Assembly: GCA_028622995.1 (NCBI GenBank)
Contig: JAJQJQ010000041.1
Span: forward strand, 1,488,001-1,552,000
Source of the DNA: Panagrolaimus kolymaensis
Taxonomy: Eukaryota; Nematoda; Chromadorea; Rhabditida; Panagrolaimidae
Direction: 5' to 3'
Length of the DNA: 64,000 nucleotides
The position numbers and the translations under genes were made by a program. This document shows, piece after piece, positions 57,931-64,000 of the stretch (the first letter of the stretch is position 1; every line of letters starts with the position of its first letter). Below the pieces are notes generated by a model. The model saw nothing but the letters and a program-made list of their open reading frames with translations. It was not told the DNA's origin and did not search any database.

Positions 57931-58485
57931 GAAATGTCTTTCTTTTTTTTGTAAAGCGTCTTGTGTAATTTGTTTACGGGTAAATAAACATTTTTTTATT
58001 GAAAAAAATTTTTTTGAGGAAAAAAAGTAAGTAGACGGCAACAATTAAAAATAAGAATAAAATAAACTTTAACTAAAAATTTCGAAGAACAAAAAGATTT
58101 CTCTTAAAATTTTGTTTCTTGCAAACAAATACATTGTTTTTGTTCGATTATGAACGACGATCACATTCAACCCTCATATCACAAACATGCCTTTCAAACA
58201 GATATTCTTTTCTTTCTTCACTCTTTCTGTCACTTTTTTATGTCTTCGTTTTAATATTATTTTCTTAACGTTGTTTGTTTCATTTCCTTACTTTATCAAT
58301 TGTATATTTATTTACCCAATATTTAAGATCCATTATATTAAAGCATTATTCACGAATAATTTTCACGTTGCTTAGCTTCTAATGTCATCCCATATTCCCA
58401 TACACAAAATGTTATAATTTTTCAGTATTTATTTTACATTCAAAATTACACACAAAAAAGAAAAGCTTAAATTAAAACAAAACAT
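57931..58485. other. Convergent spacer
   Basis: 3' flanks of GT11 copy 2 and of the Gln/Gly-rich gene. A hydrophobic 62-codon open frame at 58187-58375 (plus) is AT-driven and not called. Confidence 0.35.
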
Positions 58486-59221
58486 TTAAAGAGAGTAAGC
58501 AGTTCCTTCAAGAGCATATTGAGATGCGTGACCAGCAGCATGTTCAAGAAGGTTTCCTTGTGAGCCATTTCCAATAGTGATACGTGTTCCATATGGAGTG
58601 TTTTCAATAGCGGTGACGACTTTAGATTGTTGACCATAAGGAGCACTTCCAGCACCATAAGAAGATGGGGCATAATACCAAGCTGTTTTGCCATCATAGA
58701 GAACACCACGATTAGCATCATAGAAAGCAGGCTTGCCACGATATTGGGCTTGAATATCAGCAGGAGCTTCACGTCGATGACCATAGCCAGCACCAAGATA
58801 TTGATTTTGTTGTTGACCAGCTTGATATGGAGATCCAGCAGCATATTGACCAGCTTGATATTGTCCACCAGCTTGATATTGACCAGCAGCAGCATATTGA
58901 CCAAGTTGATATTGTTGTCCACCAGGTTGTCCAGCTTGATATTGGCCACCAGCGGGTTGACCTTGCCATTGGCCACCAGGTTGTCCAGCTTGATATTGGC
59001 CACCAGCAGCATATTGACCAGCTTGATATTGACCACCAGCGGATTGACCATACCATTGTTGACCACTAGGTTGACCAGCTTGATATTGACCGGGTTGGCC
59101 TTGCCATTGACCACCTTGTTGACCCCATTGTTGTCCACCTAAAAAACGAAAGTATGAAAAGAAGAAAATAAGTAAAAAGAAAAAACATACCTTGTTGAGG
59201 AGCACCGGAGTAAGAAGCCAT
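58486..59221 (-). CDS. Gln/Gly-rich tandem-repeat protein
   Basis: Two exons, 59221-59191 and 59138-58486, encode 227 residues starting MASYSGAPQQGGQQWGQQGG. Residues about 12-140 consist of imperfect repeats of the type GGQYQAGQ, with inserted GQWQGQPAG and GQYAAG. The C-terminal third is not repetitive: GYGHRREAPADIQAQYRGK, GVLYDGKTAWYYAPSS, VVTAIENTPYGTRITIGNG and a final EGTAYSL. No signal peptide is evident. Such Q/G/Y-rich proteins can be structural or form condensates, but I cannot assign a role. Codon usage is markedly less AT-biased than neighbouring genes, hinting at high expression. The repeat is free of stops in several frames on both strands, which generates large false reading frames. 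Confidence 0.8.
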
Positions 59222-59633
59222 GTTGTTTAGAAGATGCGATGATGCAGCGACGTCACGAAAGAGTTGAAAATAAACTCGATTGAAGCTTTTCCATTGAATC
59301 GGTCAGCTTTTATACTGTTTCTTTGCTATCATTCAGATGCAAATGATTCCGAATTTGCATGAGAAGGAAAGCTTGAGATGTTTTCTATTCAAATTTTTTT
59401 CGTCCATTATGAAAAACAAAGCAAGCCCTAACATGAAAATTTTCTTGACGCGCTTTTTCAACTTTTTTTCTGAAAACTTTTTTTCTTTCACTTTTTGATG
59501 AACTCTAAAACTTTCTTACTTTTGCGAGTCCTCTTTGTTTTGATTTTATTTTTAAAAAATTTGTAAACAATTATTACGTGTTGAATGCCGAGGTAAAAGT
59601 ACATATAATCATATAAAAGTTTTCAGGCTCACA
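59222..59633. promoter_or_regulatory. Divergent promoter region and candidate trans-splice acceptor
   Basis: About 410 bases between the repeat-protein gene (minus) and NAA10 (plus), likely a shared promoter region. A TATA-like TATAAAAG lies on the minus strand near 59310. On the plus strand a strong acceptor GTTTTCAG ends at 59626, only 7 bases before the NAA10 ATG. No upstream coding exon pairs with it, which is typical of spliced-leader addition in nematodes. Confidence 0.45.
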
Positions 59634-60286
59634 ATGAATATCCGAGTTGCGAATGTTGCTGATTTGCAGAAGATTCAAGCATGTAATTTATTATGCCTTC
59701 CTGAAAATTATCAACTAAAATATTATATGTATCATGCTTTATCGTGGCCATTATTAAGTTATGTTGCTGAAGATAATAAGGTAAGAATTCTTTATATATT
59801 CTTGGAACTCTTGGTGAAGCAATTGTAACATTAAGCTGTCATGTTCTTCCTCATTCATTTAAACTTTCATTCTCATCTTTACTTCATTTTTAGGGAACCG
59901 TCGTTGGATATGTTTTAGCAAAGATGGAAGAAGAATCAGATGATGAACCACATGGACATATCACTTCACTTGCTGTTAAACGAACATATCGTCGTCTTGG
60001 TCTTGCACAAAAATTAATGGATCATACTGCTCGTGCTATGATTGAAAATTATAATGCTCGTTATGTTTCTCTTCATGTTCGTGTATCAAATCGTGCTGCA
60101 TTTAGTTTATATAAGCATACACTCAAATTTGAAATCTTTGAAACTGAAGCTAAATATTATGCTGATGGTGAAGATGCATATGCTATGAAAAGATGCTTAG
60201 TGTCATTTTCACGTGAAAATGATATTGAACCGGCTGATCGTAATACATTTTTTGTTGAAAAAGAAAAAGGAAGAAATAAACAATAA
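59634..60286 (+). CDS. naa10: N-alpha-acetyltransferase 10 (NatA catalytic subunit)
   Basis: Catalytic subunit of the NatA complex. It acetylates the N-termini of nascent proteins after Met removal, at the ribosome together with NAA15. Two exons, 59634-59780 and 59894-60286, give 179 residues. The NAA10 opening is intact ([25 protein letters not shown]). The GNAT core is intact ([40 protein letters not shown]). The acetyl-CoA motif R/Q-x-x-G-x-G/A is RRLGLA, followed by [17 protein letters not shown] and [13 protein letters not shown]. The C-terminal tail is acidic then basic (KEKGRNKQ) and shorter than in vertebrates. The gene appears complete and the start is unambiguous. Confidence 0.93.
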
Positions 60287-61649
60287 ATTTACTTTATTTT
60301 AAATTCTTTATTGAAATCGTTTATTTTTTGTACTTGGTGTTTTTTAAATAAAGATGAAGGTTGTTTAATTAACGTTGTTGTTTATTTAACCCTCTCGAAA
60401 ATGGAGAGATTAGGCTTAAACTCTAAATAGACAACAAAAAGAAGAAGAAAAAACAAATGTGCCGAAATTTACCTTTTCTTAGAAAAAGTCTATGTTTGCT
60501 TTGCATTTTGTCGTTGAATACCGATGAATGAAGGATGCTGGTCAACAGCAGCAGAAAGCAATCAGTGAGTCAGAAAACGCGAAAAGGAGAGTGTTTTTTT
60601 TGTTAAAAAAAGAAAAATGGGTGGAGAAATAAAGAAAGAAAGAAAGAAAGAATGGAAAGTTGCCCTTTTCTTCTAACATTTTATTTTTTCTCCTTTCTTC
60701 TTCTGATGATGGAAGAGAGAAAAGGTTGAATTTGGAGTTGTTGTTGCGCGGAACTGATTATTTTTCTATAGCTTTTTCTTCCCATTCAACTAACACATTT
60801 CATTTTCCTTGATTGTGTTTACAAAGAAAAAGCAATCTTTGTTTTTTCCTCTCTTTTTGGACCAAATACTCCAAACATCCAACTGCATTTAAAAACTTTT
60901 TTTAATCAGCCATAACAGCAAAACTCCAAAAAATAATGGTGAAAGAAAAAACCACCACAATCGCCAGCAGCAGAAAAATTAAAATAGGGAGTTTTCTCCA
61001 TTTTTTTCTTTGTCTTTTGTTTCTTCTCTTTTTTGGCAAATAACGGTAGTATGTATGTGAATGAACTGATTATCGACTGCTACCGCTCCTTCTGTTGCTG
61101 TTGTTGGTGTTTAGTGAGAGTTGAGGTGATTGTGTTCATCTGATTTCCGCATGTCTTGAAATTGTCTAGTTTTTTTTCTCTTCGCTTTCTTTTTTTAAAA
61201 AAAGAAGTTAAAACAAAACCCACATCAAAAGAAATGGGAGAGAGATTGTGTGGCTAGAAAAAAAGAGAAGAATGAATGGACATTTTAAAAAAAAGTTTTA
61301 GTTCATACATGTATTTTTTAACTTTTTAATGCTGTTCTGAAAAAAATCCTTTGGGAATTTTTTTATGGCCTGCCATGATTTTTAAAAGCCATTGTAAATA
61401 ACGAACAACTTTAAACTTGATTAAAGACTAAATTTTATAAATCTGACATATCTTTTTTTCTTTTGGATTTTCTTGTTGCTTTTTTGCAATTTATTTTTCA
61501 TAATTTTTTGACGTTCTTTGGCTTTTTTTATGTCGTAAACTGGCCTTTATGCGTTTTCTATTTATACCATATTTCCCGTTGAATTAACAAATGCATTTTT
61601 TAGGTAACAAAAAGTATTTAAGCCATAATTTCTTCTCCTGGAAAAGAAG
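60287..61649. other. Intergenic region upstream of peroxidasin
   Basis: About 1.36 kb, presumably the peroxidasin promoter. A less AT-biased patch lies at 60520-60760 and another at 61060-61140 (CTGCTACCGCTCCTTCTGTT-type). No gene or RNA was recognised. Confidence 0.4.
60631..60652. repeat. (AAAG)n microsatellite
   Basis: About five and a half uninterrupted copies of AAAG in the upstream region of the peroxidasin gene. Confidence 0.85.
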
Positions 61650-64000
61650 ATGGCAGAAGTGAGTATGATCCTTCTGCTGCTTTTACTTTTCATTCCAAAA
61701 ATAAATGCTGGCCCTGAATGCCCTGAAAAATGTGAATGTGGCGCTGCTAATAATGCAAGAATTGATTGCAGTTCTAAAGGGTTAACTCAATTTCCAACTG
61801 AAGGTTTGACAACAAATGTACAATTATTTGACCTTCGACATAATAGTCTTCATCGAGTTCCTATTGAACCATTGAAAAAAATTCCATTTTTACATACAAT
61901 TATTTTGGGTGCAAACAAAATTCGACAAATTGAAGAAGTAAGTTTGTTAAAAAAATAAACCTATCTTTATGAGAGTTTAAAAAATGTGATACTTACAAAG
62001 AAAATAATTTTCGTAACAGAATTTACTTTAATTCCAAAAATATTAATTTTTTTATATTTTAGAATACGTTAGATCTTCTTCCAGCTTTAAGGAGATTTTA
62101 TATTGGTCGAAATGATCTTCGCTCTATTCCACCTTTAGCTTCTCGACCAACTTCGCCTCTCCGCCTTTTTGATGCCCACGCAAATCGAATCTCAAATATC
62201 AATCCACATGCATTTGATACATTAATGGATTTAGAATCCATCAATTTAATTCATAACAGCTTGCAAACCCTTCCAAACGGAGTATTTGATCAAAATAAAA
62301 ATTTGAAAGTTTTAAATTTAGCTCATAATCCATGGAATTGTGATTGTCGGTGAGTGATGAATTTCCAGAAAGTAATTTAAAATAGGAAATAAAATTTAGA
62401 CTCAATGGAATCGTAAAATTATTAAAAGAAAAGCCTGATTTGGAAAAGGATCATCATGCAAAATGTATGCATCCATTAAATTTACGCGACAAAAGATTAG
62501 TCGACCTCGAACTTGATGAACTTAAATGTTTTTCGGCAACTTTTGTTGAAACTGAAGGTGGCTATTTATTGAATTGTAATAGCTTTGAAAATGCTGAAAG
62601 TATTGATTGGATTTATGAGTAAGTTTTTGTTTTTAACCCATGTCTTTTACTTCTGTCTCTTTTATATAGCTATAGTTTCTAAAAAATTTTAATATAAAAA
62701 TTTCAATCTTTGCACCTTTTTGATTCTTTCTTTATTGTTTGCATTTAATTTTAAACCTATTTTCACGCAATTTTTTCTAATTGCATTTTTATTTTATTTT
62801 TCGCAATTGCATGTTTTTCCAACCGGTTTTTTTAGTTAAACTTTTTTCTTTCGAATAACAAAAAAAGTAATATTTCCCATAATTTTATTTTTTTTAAGGG
62901 GAACCCTTCTTGATTATTCGATAGTTGAAGATTATGAAATAATTGATAATGGTACTTTGGCCATTCAACGCAGATATAATCCAATCAATTTTAAATGCGC
63001 TTCTAATCACATTGTCTCACCTTTGAGACATTCAAGGCAATTAAATTCTCAACAACATCATCAACGAGCTAATATTAATAATAATCCACCACCACCACCC
63101 GCTTCTCATCACCAGCAGCAACAACATACCTCTCAAAATCAAAATCAAAATCAGCCACAACATCATTCATCATATTCTGCTTCAGCTTCGTCAGCTTCTG
63201 CACCCCTAGATGATCGAAAGCCTCAATTTACTTATACTCCTCGAGATCGAAGTTATCGAGAAGGTTCAGCAGTAAAATTAAATTGTGAAGTAATTGGTAA
63301 TCCTCGTCCACAAATTCGTTGGCAATTTAATGGAAAATATATTGAATTATCGAGAAAGCATGAAATGAAAAATGATAATACTCAATTAACAATTTATCCA
63401 TTTTTGGATCGAGATGTTGGAACATATAAATGTGAAGCATATAATCAATTTGGTCGAATTGAATCATCCGCAAATATTAAAGTTATTCATAGTTCTCCAC
63501 CCGTGATTATTGATGGGCCTAAAGCAATTCAAGCGAGACCCGGTGAAAGAGTGGTTTTTCGTTGTTCAGCTCGTGGAGAACCAAAACCATCGATAACATG
63601 GTTTTTTAATGGAAGTGAAATTCCAATTTTGAGAGGGCACTTTTCAGTTTCGGATGACGAAACAGAATTAACTATTTCAGCAATAGGTCGACAAGATCAT
63701 GGCTTATATTCGTGTATGGCAGGAAATTCAGTTGGTTCTATGACGGCTGAAGCTCAATTAACTGTTAAATCCAGTCAACTCGATTTACTTGATACTTCCT
63801 TGAATTCTCAAGTTCTCAAAAATATTGTTCAAGAAGCTTCAAGAAATGTCGATCAAGCAATTGCTAATACTCAAACGGATTTAAAGAAAGGCGTTTCATC
63901 ACCCGGTGAATTACTTAGACATTTTAAATTTGCCTTAAAACGTCCAACAGAACTTTCAAGAGCTCGAGAAATTTATGAAGAAAGTCTTCGACTTGTTGAA
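61650..64000 (+). CDS. pxn: Peroxidasin, 5' part (runs off the window)
   Basis: Secreted haem peroxidase family that crosslinks collagen IV in basement membranes (PXN-1/PXN-2 in nematodes). Exons 61650-61937, 62063-62349, 62400-62618, then 62899 to the window end. The signal peptide (ILLLLLLFIPKINA) is followed by an LRR N-cap (CPEKCECGAANNARIDC), leucine-rich repeats (LFDLRHNSLHRVP, FDAHANRISNINPHAF, LNLAHNPWNCDC) and an LRR C-cap. An unusual low-complexity insert rich in Gln, His, Pro, Asn and Ser (63030-63210) precedes two Ig-like domains: VKLNCEVIGNPRPQIRWQF to VGTYKCEAYN, and VVFRCSARGEPKPSITWFF to HGLYSCMAGN. A helical Gln/Leu-rich segment follows, ending ESLRLVE. The peroxidase domain must lie beyond 64000. 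Only two Ig domains are present here, where four are common. Confidence 0.88.

Noticed and set aside
58187..58375. Hydrophobic 62-codon frame
   Set aside because: Phe/Ile-rich because of T-rich DNA; between two convergent genes.
58467..59142. Large open frames overlapping the Gln/Gly-rich gene in other frames and on the other strand
   Set aside because: They arise from translating the same tandem repeat out of frame and lack the non-repetitive C-terminal domain.
1..64000. CRISPR arrays, bacterial operons, integrated viruses
   Set aside because: Searched by eye for regularly spaced repeats and prokaryotic gene layout; none found. The sequence is eukaryotic nuclear DNA.

Overview
The window looks like a piece of a very AT-rich nematode nuclear genome. 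Genes are split by many short introns (mostly 40-60 bases) with 3' splice sites of the form TTTTTAG or TTTTCAG. The gene content is typically nematode: a serpentine receptor of the Srt class, a MATH-BTB protein, GT11-type fucosyltransferases, a peroxidasin (PXN), a STA-type STAT, a DM-domain factor and WAP/Kunitz secreted proteins. Several spots look like a Panagrolaimidae/Tylenchina-type worm, but that placement is a guess. No bacterial, plasmid or viral gene was recognised.

Layout. 0-4 kb: an intron-bearing histone H2A and a WD40-less BRWD/PHIP-like bromodomain protein. 4.7-11.1 kb: a secreted cysteine-rich protein, a decayed tandem copy of its 5' end, then a secreted WAP/Kunitz protein. 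11.6-17.7 kb: a small unknown gene, a DM-domain (doublesex/mab-3) gene, and two small genes of which one is a stripped-down eEF1B exchange domain and the other may be its very divergent relative. 18.2-22.5 kb: an unknown type I membrane protein and a P-loop GTPase with a CxxC...CCxxC insert. 23.7-28.2 kb and 42.5-45.9 kb: the two arms of an inverted duplication carrying a RING-like gene and a large secreted cysteine-rich gene. The right copy of the cysteine-rich gene is 5'-truncated and frameshifted. 29-38 kb, between the arms: a STAT gene and two related neuropeptide precursors ending in CFFNPVSC and CYFHPVTC, which I read as allatostatin-C/somatostatin-like peptides. 42.2 kb: tRNA-His(GTG). 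46-58 kb: two GT11 fucosyltransferases flank an Srt receptor with an apparent frameshift, a MATH-BTB gene, a cluster of decayed gene fragments and an unknown 340-residue protein. 58.5-64 kb: a Gln/Gly-rich repeat protein, the NatA catalytic subunit NAA10, and the 5' part of a peroxidasin that runs off the window.

The genes do not form one pathway. The most interesting features are the pair of candidate AST-C-like neuropeptide genes, the mosaic (gene-conversion-like) inverted duplication, the two GC-AG introns, the WD40-less BRWD protein with Tyr at the acetyl-lysine Asn position, and the reduced eEF1B-like genes. All gene models were spliced by eye: exon ends are supported by frame continuity and splice consensus, not by transcripts.
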